DNA of 64,000 bases, taken from CAWUKT01 sp964352215 (lineage in GTDB: Bacteria > Bacteroidota > Bacteroidia > J057 > JADKCL01). Of the stretch, positions 53,883 to 62,990 are shown piece after piece. The notes below the pieces were generated by a model. The model was not told the DNA's origin. It did not search any database and saw only the letters and a program-made list of their open reading frames with translations. Positions within the stretch are counted from its first letter, which is position 1. Every line of letters starts with the position of its first letter. The position numbers and the translations under genes are program-made. Location: the NCBI GenBank assembly GCA_964352215.1, contig CAYGRE010000025.1, forward strand, positions 1 through 64,000. Reading direction: 5' to 3'.

Positions 53883-55199
53883 ATGAGGGCTCACACAACC
53901 AAGTACCTTTTCCTCCTTGTCTTCCTTACATCCTGTTTTATCGGGGTGAAGGCTCAGAATCCGGGGAAAGCAGCTTACATGCAAGCCGAAAATCTCCGCA
54001 AGGGTAAGCGCTACCAAGAAGCTATTGCCAAGTACGAAGAAGCAATTCGCCTGGAAGACTCCAACTACAGGTATTTCTTCTCTCGTGGTAAGTGCTACTA
54101 TGCGATGAAGGATTTCGACCTGGCTTTATCTTCTTTTGAAGAGACCGTAGAGTTGAAGAAAGATTTTGTATTTGCCTACACCCTGATCGCGAAAATTTAT
54201 CGCAAGAAGGATGACAATGCGAATGCGGTTTACTACTACGACATGGCATCCAAGGCTGAGGGGGATCCCAAGCGGAAGGTTGGCTACAAAATGGAGGCTG
54301 TCAAGCTACTTCTGCGGGACAACAAAACAGAAGAAGCCCAGGATCACCTTGCAGAGGCGAAGCAATTTGCCCCCAATGACCTGAACATCCTTTACTTTGA
54401 TGCCAAGATCAGCAATCAGAATGGAGACCATGAGCGCGCGCGTGACAACATGCTTACCGCTACTGCTCAGGTAGCCAATGAGCCTCCCGCTACTTCAGCA
54501 AAGTATTTTTACGAATTGGGTTATGCCTATAACAAGCTTGATGACTACAACGGTGCTCAGCAGGCATGGGAGAAAGCATACTTTGGTCCTTATAAGCCTG
54601 CCATTGACCGTGAACGGTCTAAGAACAGCCCAGCTTATTTTTACAGGATTGCAATCTCATATTATACTACCGGTCAGTATCAGGAATCCCGTACCCAAAT
54701 TGACAAAGCACTTGAGTTGCAAAACAATTTTGGCGCAGCTTATACCTTAATGGGTAAAATGGCAAAGAAAGAAGGGAACTTCAACTCAGCCATTGACAAC
54801 TACCGGACTGCTGCTAATTTTGAGCAGGATCCCAATAAGAAGATGCGGATTCAAATGATGATGACCTCTCTTCAGGTTGATGCACAGGATTACAGTGGTG
54901 CCATCAGTTCTGCCAATGAAATCCTCTCAAAGCAGCCAGACAATTCGAAAGTCATGTACTACAAGGCATTGTCCCAGTACCATGTGGGAGAGTATGGAGG
55001 CTCGATTTCAACGCTTGAAAACCTCCTCGCCAATACCAACGATAGTAAGTCAAAAGCACGCTACAATTTCATCCTAGGTATGGCAGCCAAGAACACAGAT
55101 ACTGAGCGGGCTAAAGAAGCCTTCCGTTCTGCAATGTTCGGCCCCTACAAGCCAGCTGCCAAAATTGAATATGATAAATTGAACGGTGACGCTGGATAA
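53883..55199 (+). CDS. Secreted TPR-repeat protein
   Basis: The 438-residue protein has a signal peptide (YLFLLVFLTSCFIGVKAQ) and then consecutive tetratricopeptide repeats (for example AYMQAENLRKGKRYQEAIAKYEEAI, FFSRGKCYYAMKDFDLALSSFEE, AAYTLMGKMAKKEGNFNSAIDNYR). It most likely acts as a periplasmic or envelope scaffold. It is flanked by divergent tyrS and by a terminator shared with convergent purM. No partner can be read. The Cys in TSC is not followed by a convincing lipobox context. Confidence 0.75.
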   Translation: MRAHTTKYLFLLVFLTSCFIGVKAQNPGKAAYMQAENLRKGKRYQEAIAKYEEAIRLEDSNYRYFFSRGKCYYAMKDFDLALSSFEETVELKKDFVFAYTLIAKIYRKKDDNANAVYYYDMASKAEGDPKRKVGYKMEAVKLLLRDNKTEEAQDHLAEAKQFAPNDLNILYFDAKISNQNGDHERARDNMLTATAQVANEPPATSAKYFYELGYAYNKLDDYNGAQQAWEKAYFGPYKPAIDRERSKNSPAYFYRIAISYYTTGQYQESRTQIDKALELQNNFGAAYTLMGKMAKKEGNFNSAIDNYRTAANFEQDPNKKMRIQMMMTSLQVDAQDYSGAISSANEILSKQPDNSKVMYYKALSQYHVGEYGGSISTLENLLANTNDSKSKARYNFILGMAAKNTDTERAKEAFRSAMFGPYKPAAKIEYDKLNGDAG

Positions 55200-55226
55200 G
55201 ACAATAGCATATTAACGAATGCTCCC

Positions 55227-55262
55227 AAAAAAGGGATTCAACTGAAGTTGAATCCCTTTTTT
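55227..55262. terminator. Bidirectional terminator
   Basis: A perfect 16-base-pair stem (AAAAAAGGGATTCAAC and complement) with a TGAA loop has A-run and T-run flanks, so it can stop transcription from both the TPR gene and purM. Confidence 0.88.
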
Positions 55263-55279
55263 CATCCACCTAGACTGCG

Positions 55280-56449
55280 CTACGCCTGGTAATTGAATGT
55301 GCCGGCAGTCGACTTAATCGTGAGAGAAGTGCCTTCAGATGCTTCTACATAACCGATAATTTGGGCCTCTACGGCAAATTCATTACAGATATCCTTGATT
55401 CCATTGGCGGTCTGTTCATCTGTATAGATCTCCAGCCGGTGCCCCATGTTAAATACCCGGTACATTTCTTCCCAGGAGGTTCCTGAGTGTTTCTGTATAA
55501 GTTCAAAGAGGCGGGGAGTCTCAAAGAGGTTGTCTTTGACTATGTGGACCTGGTCTACGAATTTCAGACATTTGGTTTGCGCACCGCCGGAGCAATGAAT
55601 CATTCCATGAATTTGGCTTCTGTATTCTGCCAACACCTTAACCAAAATGGGGAGGTAGGTTCTGGTGGGGCTAAGGACCATTTTTCCAACCGGAATTCCT
55701 AAAACCGGATCGATATCGGTCACTTGGTAGGGTCCTGCAAATACAAGTTCAGTTGGCATCTCCGGATCATACGCCTCGGGGTAACGGTCTGCATAGATCT
55801 GATTGAACATATCGTGGCGTGCACTGGTAAGGCCATTGCTACCCATGCCAGCGTTGTATTCAGTCTCGTAGGTGGCCTGGCCGTGGCTGGCGATACCCAG
55901 GATGACGTCTCCGGCACGAACAGAAGTCTCTATTACATCTGAGCGCTTCATCCGGCAGAACACCGTAGAGTCCACGATGATGCTCCGCACCAGGTCCCCT
56001 ACGTCAGCAGTCTCTCCTCCGGTACTCCGGATATCTACTCCATGGTCACGTAGCAGTTCAAGAAACTCCTCGGAGCCTTCGATGATCGCGGACAGGACCT
56101 CGCCGGGAATCCGGTACTTATTTCGCCCAATTGTGCTGGACATCAGGATGCCAGAAGTTGCTCCAACACACATTAGGTCATCTGTATTCATGGCGATGGC
56201 ATCCTGAGCAATACCCTTCCAGACACTGACATCCCCTGTTTCACGCCAGTAAATATAGGCCAGAGACGATTTCGTGCCCGCCCCATCCGCGTGCATAATA
56301 TTGCAATAGTCAGGATTGCCACCCACCGTGTCTTCAACGATTTTACAAAATGCATTTGGAAAGAGACCCTTATCCAGTTTCTTGATCGCAGCGTGTACAT
56401 CTTCCTTTCCAGAGGAAACACCGCGGCTGGCATATTTATCTTGGCTCAT
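55280..56449 (-). CDS. purM: Phosphoribosylformylglycinamidine cyclo-ligase (AIR synthase)
   Basis: PurM closes the imidazole ring in purine synthesis, making AIR from FGAM and ATP. The 389-residue form is longer than the E. coli enzyme (345) and matches the Bacteroidota type. Visible elements are the HADGAGTKSSLAY segment with the ATP-binding region, IAQDAIAMNTDDLMCVGA, ETADVGDLVRS, and the C-terminal MGHRLEIYTDEQTA block. It is not clustered with purF, which lies 25 kb away. Confidence 0.88.
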   Translation of the reverse strand: MSQDKYASRGVSSGKEDVHAAIKKLDKGLFPNAFCKIVEDTVGGNPDYCNIMHADGAGTKSSLAYIYWRETGDVSVWKGIAQDAIAMNTDDLMCVGATSGILMSSTIGRNKYRIPGEVLSAIIEGSEEFLELLRDHGVDIRSTGGETADVGDLVRSIIVDSTVFCRMKRSDVIETSVRAGDVILGIASHGQATYETEYNAGMGSNGLTSARHDMFNQIYADRYPEAYDPEMPTELVFAGPYQVTDIDPVLGIPVGKMVLSPTRTYLPILVKVLAEYRSQIHGMIHCSGGAQTKCLKFVDQVHIVKDNLFETPRLFELIQKHSGTSWEEMYRVFNMGHRLEIYTDEQTANGIKDICNEFAVEAQIIGYVEASEGTSLTIKSTAGTFNYQA

Positions 56450-56482
56450 ATTTTGTATTCCATTGTGAATGAGGTGGCAAAT

Positions 56483-56521
56483 AAAAAAAAAGCGCGGGCA
56501 AATTCATCATTTGCCCGCGCT
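56483..56521 (-). terminator. Terminator of the PorE-like gene
   Basis: On the minus strand a GC-rich perfect stem of 13 base pairs (AGCGCGGGCAAAT and complement) is followed by a T-run (eight or more). It lies 25 bases after the stop of the OmpA-family gene. Confidence 0.88.
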
Positions 56522-56545
56522 CTTAATGAGAATATAATCTGATTT

Positions 56546-58582
56546 CTATTCGGGAACGTAGTCAATGGAGAGGATGCGGAACTCGGTACGACGGTTCAAC
56601 TGCTCCTCCTCATCGTTCTTCTCCGGATAGAACAGAAGCTCTGATTCACCATATCCAAACCATTCAAGGCGTTGAGGGGTGATACCATTTTCAATCAGGA
56701 AGGTAACCACTGACTTGGCCCGGTTTTCTGAGAGCGTCTTATTATAAGGCTCAGAACCATTGGAGTCCGTATGGGATCCGATTTGGATGGTAATATTACC
56801 GTTTTGGTTGAGTAACTGGGTGAGACGCTCCAATTCCGTAACAGAAACATCGCGCAGGTCATACTTGTCAAAATCGTAATAGATATTGTTAAGCGTGATC
56901 GGCTTTTCGATGATGATGCGTTCCAGTTCGATGTCGATATTGACTTCAAAGTCCATGGATTCATCCATGCCTTTGGTAGTCAGTTCTACTTCGTTGGCCA
57001 GGTATTCAGGCGCATTTCCCAGAATCTTATAGTCGGCATCTTTTTCCAATTGGAAGTTGTAAGAGGCAGACTGGTCAGTGCGGAAGGTGTCAATCGGAAT
57101 CAAATCACCTTCAAAGTCCTTCTCGAACAGGATAACAATTGCGAATGGAATCGGCTGCTTGGTTTTCTCATCAAGTACGAGACCGTGAACTGCAAATTCA
57201 AGAGGGAGTGCTTCCACCTTCTTTCCCCAGTAGATATCATCCCGGCCTTGACAATCGAGACGGTTAGAGCTGAAATAAGCTGAACTATCGTCATCGCTCC
57301 AGAATCCCGCAAAGTCATCGTAAGATGAATTGAAAGGAGCGCCCATATTTTCAGGTGTGCCGAAGTTTCCAACTCCCCCCATAACCTGGAACATATCAAA
57401 TCCACCGAAGCCTATGCGGCCATTGGAAGAGAAGTAAAGGGTATTGTTGTCCCTGCTCAGGAAGGGAGAGATATCGTCAAAAGGAGTGTTGATGGTTGGT
57501 CCGGCATTGATAGGCTCAGACCATTCACCTTCCCCATAGCTGGTAGCGTACCAGATATCCAGGCGACCTTCTCCACCATCCCGGTCAGAGACAAAGAAGA
57601 TCGTATTGCCGTCTTCGGAGAGGCTGGGGTGGACATCATAGGTAGGAACCTTCTTGATCTTACCCCTGGAGTTGACCACGACCTCTTTCTTGCCCTGCAG
57701 TGATTCGATCACCTTTGGCTTTCCCCACTTCTTTTTGCGGGGATCGTACTTGGAGTAGTAGATCGAACAACCATAACCAAGCTTGCCCTGGTTACAGATG
57801 GAGAAGTACATGGTCATACCATCGGGAGAAAAGGTTGGGTTACCATCATTGGCAGAAGTATTGATCTTCTTGCCCATGGATTCACTTGGTCCGAATGTGG
57901 TATCGTCTTCGATCTTGGCGAAGTAGATATCGGAATAGCCTTCGTTGTAACCTTCGAAAATGTCTTTACCCTTATCAGCGGTTGCTGAGGTGGTATAAAC
58001 CAGGAATTTTTCCTCTTCGGTTTGTTGAAGAATCGCTGGGAAGTTGTCACCCGTGGGTGAGTTGATCCCATCCAGACACTTTATGCGCCACAAAGGATCG
58101 AGAGAGCGTTGTTCTTCAACATACTTACACCCCTCAATTTCCAGTTTTACCCGACGCGCATAGTCGTCTTTTTCTTTCCAACGCTTACGGAATTCAGTGA
58201 AAACCTCGAGCGCGTCATTTTGACGATCAAGAACCCGGTAGGTAATCCCTAATTCAAAAGGGACAGTATCATTACCAGTGGGATCTATTTCCATCGCACT
58301 TTCATAGAATCGTGCAGCGTCATCGTATTCCTGAATGAAGTAGCTACATTTCGCCGTACGGACGGTAGCCAGGAAATTCTCCGGGTCTTTTTTAAGTACC
58401 TCGATATAAGCCTCTTTCGCCTTTGAGAAACGCTGAAGGGCGTAAAGGCGGTTGGCTTCTTGCATGATCTTCTCAGGGCTGCCCTTAAATTCTGAGGTTT
58501 GGGCTGAGGAGTCATGGAAGGCGAGGAATACGAATGCCAGACCCAAAAGAAGAGTGCTAACAGCAAAGCGGTTCGCTACCAT
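56546..58582 (-). CDS. OmpA-family protein with TPR, PD40 and carboxypeptidase-like domains (PorE-like)
   Basis: From the ATG at 58582 the protein has 678 residues; the longer frame from 58648 would overlap the promoter. After a signal peptide (TLLLGLAFVFLAFHDSSAQ) come N-terminal TPRs (about 40-140), a PD40/WD40-type propeller (about 160-460), a carboxypeptidase-regulatory-like domain (VHGLVLDEKTKQPIPFA), and a C-terminal OmpA domain with the peptidoglycan-binding SHTDSNGSEPYNKTLSENRA. This order is that of PorE, a T9SS component that holds the complex to peptidoglycan. Bacteroidota also encode several similar proteins, so PorE identity is likely but not certain. Confidence 0.8.
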   Translation of the reverse strand: MVANRFAVSTLLLGLAFVFLAFHDSSAQTSEFKGSPEKIMQEANRLYALQRFSKAKEAYIEVLKKDPENFLATVRTAKCSYFIQEYDDAARFYESAMEIDPTGNDTVPFELGITYRVLDRQNDALEVFTEFRKRWKEKDDYARRVKLEIEGCKYVEEQRSLDPLWRIKCLDGINSPTGDNFPAILQQTEEEKFLVYTTSATADKGKDIFEGYNEGYSDIYFAKIEDDTTFGPSESMGKKINTSANDGNPTFSPDGMTMYFSICNQGKLGYGCSIYYSKYDPRKKKWGKPKVIESLQGKKEVVVNSRGKIKKVPTYDVHPSLSEDGNTIFFVSDRDGGEGRLDIWYATSYGEGEWSEPINAGPTINTPFDDISPFLSRDNNTLYFSSNGRIGFGGFDMFQVMGGVGNFGTPENMGAPFNSSYDDFAGFWSDDDSSAYFSSNRLDCQGRDDIYWGKKVEALPLEFAVHGLVLDEKTKQPIPFAIVILFEKDFEGDLIPIDTFRTDQSASYNFQLEKDADYKILGNAPEYLANEVELTTKGMDESMDFEVNIDIELERIIIEKPITLNNIYYDFDKYDLRDVSVTELERLTQLLNQNGNITIQIGSHTDSNGSEPYNKTLSENRAKSVVTFLIENGITPQRLEWFGYGESELLFYPEKNDEEEQLNRRTEFRILSIDYVPE

Positions 58583-58641
58583 AGTGATATTTTGAATGGA
58601 GGATTTGCAAGATCCTTGCGTAAAACTAGCATTAAGAACAA

Positions 58642-58673
58642 CAAACATAGAAAATTCGACACTTCCGACAAAA
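58642..58673 (-). promoter_or_regulatory. Near-perfect Bacteroidota promoter of the PorE-like gene
   Basis: On the minus strand TTTTG is followed by exactly 19 bases and then TATGTTTG. This matches the full consensus TTTG-N19-TAnnTTTG. It lies about 60 bases before the ATG at 58582 and directly after the stop of the MlaE-like gene. Confidence 0.82.
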
Positions 58674-58676
58674 CAT

Positions 58677-59411
58677 TTAGAACAAAATTAGCCACAGGAA
58701 AAAGTCTCCTATGAGTATAAAAATGGCCGAAAGTACAAAGGATGAGATGGTGGAACGGCCCACTCCCCTGGCTCCTCCAGAGGTCGACAAACCCTTGTAG
58801 CAACCAATCAGGCTGATCAGCATTCCAAAAAACAATGATTTTATCAGTCCTCCGGTCAAGTCTTTCATTTCAAAAAATGTTTTGATAGAGTCCAGGAACG
58901 TCTCCTGAGAGATGTCCAAAAAATAGCTCGATACTACAAAGCAGCCAAAAATCCCGACGAAATTAGAGAAGAGTGTAAGTACGGGCATCATCAGGCTGAG
59001 GCCAAGGAATCTGGGAAGTACAATGTATCGAACAGGGTCCATAGCCATGGTGCGCAGTGCATCAACCTGCTCTGTGACTTTCATGGTGCCGATCTCAGCG
59101 GTCATAGACGCTCCGATACGACCCGCAATCACCAAGGCAGTCAACACCGGACCCATTTCCATCACAATGATCCTGGCCGACTGGCCCCCAAGAACGTCAA
59201 GTGAAACCATTCCCTGAAACTGGTACGCACCTTGCCAGGCAATGATGGCGCCGGCAAAAAAACCAACCAGCATAACTAAGGGGATGGAGTTCACGCCAAC
59301 ATGATCCATCTGGAAAGCCAATCGCTTGCGATCCCGAAAGGAATAGCGTAACGATAAGGTGACCTGATAGGCCATGTAACCAAACTCCCCGAGTGCCGTT
59401 ATTGCATTCAT
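58677..59411 (-). CDS. MlaE-type ABC transporter permease
   Basis: The 244-residue inner-membrane protein belongs to the MlaE permease family that moves phospholipids or related lipids between envelope membranes. It has five or six hydrophobic segments and the family motif AEIGTMKVTEQVDALRTMAMDPVRYIVLPR. In most genomes it is next to an ATPase (MlaF) and an MCE-domain protein (MlaD). Neither is adjacent here: a PorE-like gene follows and hsp20 lies upstream. Confidence 0.9.
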   Translation of the reverse strand: MNAITALGEFGYMAYQVTLSLRYSFRDRKRLAFQMDHVGVNSIPLVMLVGFFAGAIIAWQGAYQFQGMVSLDVLGGQSARIIVMEMGPVLTALVIAGRIGASMTAEIGTMKVTEQVDALRTMAMDPVRYIVLPRFLGLSLMMPVLTLFSNFVGIFGCFVVSSYFLDISQETFLDSIKTFFEMKDLTGGLIKSLFFGMLISLIGCYKGLSTSGGARGVGRSTISSFVLSAIFILIGDFFLWLILF

Positions 59412-59499
59412 CGGGAAAATTTAGGTTCCTTTTAATGAAAGACCAAAAGATAAACCTATAGTTGCAGGACCATCAGGAAAATAAATTACCCTAAAATGA

Positions 59500-59536
59500 G
59501 AAAGGCCGCACCCAAATCCCTCAATTTGAATGCGGC
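59500..59536 (-). terminator. Hairpin after hsp20
   Basis: On the minus strand GCCGCA pairs with TGCGGC, with an inner CAAAT/ATTTG stem, followed by CTTTCTCATTTT. It lies about 70 bases after the hsp20 stop. Confidence 0.55.
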
Positions 59537-59606
59537 ACAAACTCTATATAAAAAAACTACCTCAATGAAATGTTAAAAGAGCGTTTGTTGTCAGCAGAAG
59601 CAGACC

Positions 59607-60059
59607 TTAGGAAATGATAATCTCGCGGGCAGGCTTCTCAACAGCTTCTTCTCGCTTAGGAAGATTTACCGAAAGAACTCCGTTGTCATACTTTGCGACA
59701 ATATTATCTTCGGAAATTGTTTCCGGAAGGCGGAATGATCTCTCAAAAGAAGAGTAGCTGAATTCTTTGCGGTGCCACTTCTGGTCTTCGTCCTCACTGG
59801 AAACCTCTTTTGCAACCTTAATGGTCAGTAGGTCTTTTTCCAGATTGAGTTGAAAATCTTCTTTTGCAAGGCCGGGAGCAGCTACTTCAATGACAAATGC
59901 TTCAGGATGCTCAATGATGTTGACAGCCGGGCTTACGACTGGAAAGGTCTTGTTCCAGGTGTCTCTGATGATATTGTCGTTGAAGAAGTTATCGCTGAAG
60001 AAGCGGTCCAGGGTATTGGTTGGTAAACTCAGGCCGCGGTTAAATTTTACGTGTTTCAT
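59607..60059 (-). CDS. Small heat shock protein (Hsp20/alpha-crystallin)
   Basis: This 150-residue chaperone prevents aggregation of unfolded proteins. It has the alpha-crystallin domain (VSPAVNIIEHPEAFVIEVAAPGLAKEDFQ, SSFERSFRLPETISEDNIVAKYDNGVLSVNLPK) and a short C-terminal tail with the end motif AREIIIS. The upstream region has no standard promoter but holds repeated TGGCAC words and a direct repeat, so a special regulation under stress is possible. Confidence 0.93.
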   Translation of the reverse strand: MKHVKFNRGLSLPTNTLDRFFSDNFFNDNIIRDTWNKTFPVVSPAVNIIEHPEAFVIEVAAPGLAKEDFQLNLEKDLLTIKVAKEVSSEDEDQKWHRKEFSYSSFERSFRLPETISEDNIVAKYDNGVLSVNLPKREEAVEKPAREIIIS

Positions 60060-60080
60060 GTCTGTAAGTATTTAAGTTTT

Positions 60081-60298
60081 TGATTTCAAGTTTTTGAGTA
60101 CACACCACTCCTTTCAATTGCTGTGCCAATGCAGGTTTGTGCCATTATGGCACCATTCTGTATGCGAGCCCAATATGCGTGATGCCAAACTGTCATTGCG
60201 GGCCAATTGGCTTGTGCCATTTTGGCGGCCGGGCCAGCTCGACAAGCACACTGGGCAAGTAGGTTTGCTTGCTTCGTCTCTGATTTCAAATGTTTGAG
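60081..60298. repeat. 18-base direct repeats 200 bases apart
   Basis: The two copies are TGATTTCAAGTTTTTGAG at 60081 and TGATTTCAAATGTTTGAG at 60281. They enclose about 182 bases that are more G+C-rich than the flanks. An inserted element or a duplicated regulatory block would both fit. Confidence 0.6.
60139..60153. promoter_or_regulatory. GTGCCA-TTA-TGGCAC inverted repeat upstream of hsp20
   Basis: A perfect 6-base inverted repeat with a 3-base spacer lies about 80 bases before the hsp20 start. Further single copies of the same half-site occur at 60123 and 60214. It looks like a regulator binding site; the protein is unknown. Confidence 0.4.
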
Positions 60299-60434
60299 GA
60301 TTTATTTACTTTGAAATGCTACTTTGACAGCACCTGCTCTTTCCTCTTGGGCGGTACTTAATGCAAAGACAGATGAGGCTGCTTAAAAACAAAACGCGAA
60401 TTCCCAAACCACTTTTGTACAAACTATAGATTTG

Positions 60435-61001
60435 ATGAACCGATTATTTTCACTTTTCCTGACCCTGCTGCTTGTCTGTTCCAGTTCGATTTATGCGCAA
60501 ACAGAGGCGGAGGGGATTTCTGAGGTGCTGATCTTCCAGGAAAATGAAGGGACACAAACCGTAGAAATTAAGCCTGGAGATAAAATAAAAATCCATCAAA
60601 ATGAGGATTCCCGGAATGATGTAATGGCCGATGTTACTTCAGTTCATGAGAATTCCCTGGAGATTTATGTCAGAAGCAAAAAGTCCAATTACATAGTTGA
60701 TTTGCGGAAGATTTCCGGAATTTCCTCCCAAGGAGCCTTCAATGATGGGCAGAGCGCCCTTATTATAGGTGGGGTGCTGACACCTATCTTCTTATTGGTC
60801 TCTCTTCTTATAGCCTCCTCCGGATTCTTTTTCGCGCCCGTTTTGTTTCTATTCACATTTCTCTTTTTTCTCATGGGATTGGCCTTTCTGATGGTCGGTC
60901 TGGTAAGGCGTAGAAGAAGGGGGCCGCAGGTATTGCTCAAATTCTGGACCTGGCGGTTGGTCAGGAAGCAGAAAGTCATCGTTAAGAAGAAGGCAGGCTG
61001 A
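60435..61001 (+). CDS. Small membrane protein of unknown function
   Basis: The ATG at 60435 gives 188 residues. A signal peptide (LFLTLLLVCSSSIYAQ) is followed by a small outside domain (VLIFQENEGTQTVEIKPGDKIKI ... NYIVDLRKISGIS) and two strongly hydrophobic segments (about residues 112-132 and 135-155) ending in a basic tail (GLVRRRRRG ... RKQKVIVKKKAG). It resembles other unannotated Bacteroidota proteins and has no known motif. It lies divergent to hsp20. Confidence 0.6.
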   Translation: MNRLFSLFLTLLLVCSSSIYAQTEAEGISEVLIFQENEGTQTVEIKPGDKIKIHQNEDSRNDVMADVTSVHENSLEIYVRSKKSNYIVDLRKISGISSQGAFNDGQSALIIGGVLTPIFLLVSLLIASSGFFFAPVLFLFTFLFFLMGLAFLMVGLVRRRRRGPQVLLKFWTWRLVRKQKVIVKKKAG

Positions 61002-61077
61002 GGAAGAAGGGGAGAGAGGAGTGAGTCCTGTTATTAAGTAAGGAGTAGAGTTTACAAAAAGGTAATGCCAGAAGTAT

Positions 61078-61085
61078 TATCTTTG
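61078..61085 (+). promoter_or_regulatory. -7 element of the serBA-serC operon
   Basis: TATCTTTG matches TAnnTTTG and ends seven bases before the ATG, so the transcript would be almost leaderless. No TTG is visible at -33. Confidence 0.45.
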
Positions 61086-61092
61086 CCGCCGC

Positions 61093-62979
61093 ATGGCAGC
61101 GCACTACATCATCGACTTCGATTCAACATTTGTCCAGGTTGAGGCCTTGGAGGAACTGGCAAAAATTGCCCTCAAGGGCAATTCTGACCGACCAAAGATC
61201 TTGCAAGAGGTTGAAGACCTGACGAATAAGGGCATTGAAGGCAGCATTTCATTTACGGAGGGTCTGCGAAAGCGGCTGGAATTGATCCAGCCACACAAAG
61301 ATCATCTGGAACCGTTGGTCACCCGCCTTCGCCGCAAAGTTTCCACTTCAATCAAAAGAAACAGATCTTTTTTCCAGGATCATCAGGAGCAATTGTTCGT
61401 AGTCTCGGCAGGCTTCAAAGAGTTTATCGTTCCCATTGTTGCGGAATTTGGCATTCCTGAAGAGCGCGTCTTTGCCAATACATTTGTCTTTGACAAAGAG
61501 GGCACCATTGTTGGTTTTGACGATGACAACCTGCTCTCTCTCCCAGATGGTAAACGGTCTCAGCTCAAGGCCATGGGCCTGGAGGGGGAAGTATTTGTGA
61601 TCGGTGATGGTTACTCCGATTATAAGATGACCGACGGACACGACCAGGTCAAATTCTTTGCCTTTACTGAAAATGTAGAACGTAAAAGCGCCAAGGCCAA
61701 AGCGGACCATATTGCTCCCAGCTTTGACGAATTTCTTTACCACAACCGCCTCCCCATGGCTATTTCCTACCCCAAAAACCGGATCAAGGTCCTCCTCCTT
61801 GAAAATATCCACCCCGATGCAAAGGCTATCTTCTCTGAGGAAGGTTACCAGGTGGAACTCCTCCCTCACAGTCTTTCCGAAGATGAGCTGTGCGAGAAGA
61901 TCAAGGATGTATCCATCATTGGAATCCGCTCCAAGACCCAGTTGACCCACAAAGTCATCCAGCATGCCGAGCGGCTGATTGGCGTTGGTTGCTTCTGCAT
62001 TGGCACCAACCAAGTAGATTTGGAAGCCTGTCTGGAACGCGGTGTCCCGGTATTCAATGCTCCCTACAGCAATACCCGGTCGGTAGTGGAATTGGTGATC
62101 GGCGAGATCATTATGCTGATGCGGGGCATTCCGGTCAAGAACCAGAAAATGCACCAGGGAGAATGGGCAAAGACCGCGACCAATAGCAATGAAATCCGGG
62201 GGAAATCACTTGGGATCATCGGTTATGGCAATATTGGCTCCCAGTTGTCAGTCCTCGCGGAATCCCTGGGGATGCGTGTTTATTTCTATGACAAGGTTGA
62301 CAAACTGGCCCTTGGCAATGCTACCCGCTGTAGCAGCATGCGGGAACTCCTCAAGAAATCCGATATCGTTAGCCTCCATGTAGATGGAGACCCCTTGAAC
62401 CGAAACATCTTCGGGGAAACGGAAATGAAAATGATGAAGAAGGGGGCATTGCTCCTGAATTTGGCACGTGGCTTTGTGGTTGATGTGGAGGCACTGGAGA
62501 AATACCTGCGCAATGGACGTATCAGAGGAGCAGCCATTGACGTCTTCCCTTCTGAACCCAAGTCCAATACCGAGCCGTTCAACAGCAATTTGCTGGGACT
62601 CGACAACCTGATCCTGACACCCCACATTGGTGGAAGTACCCAGGAAGCCCAGGAAGACATTGCCGCCTTTGTACCAGACAAGCTGATCCGCTACGTCAAT
62701 ACCGGCGATACCTTCGCCAGTGTTAACTTTCCCCATCTTCAACTTCCTGCCCAGAAGGAGGCGCATCGCCTGATTCACATCCACGAAAACGTGCCTGGAA
62801 TCATGGCCCAGATCGGTCGCGTGGTCTCTGATCACCAATGCAATATTGTCGGGCAATACCTCAAAACGAATGAAACCATCGGTTATGTCATCATGGACAT
62901 CGACCGCCAGTACGATAAGCAGGTAACCAAAGCCCTGCGTGCCATTAAGCATACCATCAAGTTTCGGGTCTTGTACTGA
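61093..62979 (+). CDS. serA: SerB-like phosphatase fused to D-3-phosphoglycerate dehydrogenase
   Basis: The 628-residue protein joins two serine-pathway enzymes. Residues 1-215 are a HAD phosphatase: DFDST with Asp8 and Asp10, the VVSAGF motif (103-108) and GDGYSD (171-176), as in phosphoserine phosphatase. Residues ~230-550 are a phosphoglycerate dehydrogenase with the NAD site GIIGYGNIG (374-382), NLARG, and HIGGST (511-516). A C-terminal ACT domain (558-628) suggests serine feedback control. SerA makes phosphohydroxypyruvate and SerB the final serine; the middle step (SerC) is encoded by the next gene. The exact substrate of the HAD half is inferred from motifs. Confidence 0.88.
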   Translation: MAAHYIIDFDSTFVQVEALEELAKIALKGNSDRPKILQEVEDLTNKGIEGSISFTEGLRKRLELIQPHKDHLEPLVTRLRRKVSTSIKRNRSFFQDHQEQLFVVSAGFKEFIVPIVAEFGIPEERVFANTFVFDKEGTIVGFDDDNLLSLPDGKRSQLKAMGLEGEVFVIGDGYSDYKMTDGHDQVKFFAFTENVERKSAKAKADHIAPSFDEFLYHNRLPMAISYPKNRIKVLLLENIHPDAKAIFSEEGYQVELLPHSLSEDELCEKIKDVSIIGIRSKTQLTHKVIQHAERLIGVGCFCIGTNQVDLEACLERGVPVFNAPYSNTRSVVELVIGEIIMLMRGIPVKNQKMHQGEWAKTATNSNEIRGKSLGIIGYGNIGSQLSVLAESLGMRVYFYDKVDKLALGNATRCSSMRELLKKSDIVSLHVDGDPLNRNIFGETEMKMMKKGALLLNLARGFVVDVEALEKYLRNGRIRGAAIDVFPSEPKSNTEPFNSNLLGLDNLILTPHIGGSTQEAQEDIAAFVPDKLIRYVNTGDTFASVNFPHLQLPAQKEAHRLIHIHENVPGIMAQIGRVVSDHQCNIVGQYLKTNETIGYVIMDIDRQYDKQVTKALRAIKHTIKFRVLY

Positions 62980-62990
62980 GCCCATCTACC

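Larger units (their letters stand above)
60060..60434. other. Upstream region of hsp20 with direct repeats
   Basis: This 375-base gap between hsp20 and the gene at 60435 has no real gene. It contains an 18-base direct repeat (60081-60098 and 60281-60298, 16 of 18 identical) exactly 200 bases apart. Between the copies are several GTGCCA/TGGCAC words, including an inverted pair (60139-60153). Short frames on both strands here do not look like proteins. Confidence 0.55.

Noticed and set aside
60123..60219. Sigma-54 promoter for hsp20
   Set aside because: TGGCAC words are present but none has GC at the correct 10-base spacing.
60094..60297. Short frames on both strands between the direct repeats
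   Set aside because: Both come from the G+C-richer repeat-bounded stretch; neither resembles a protein.
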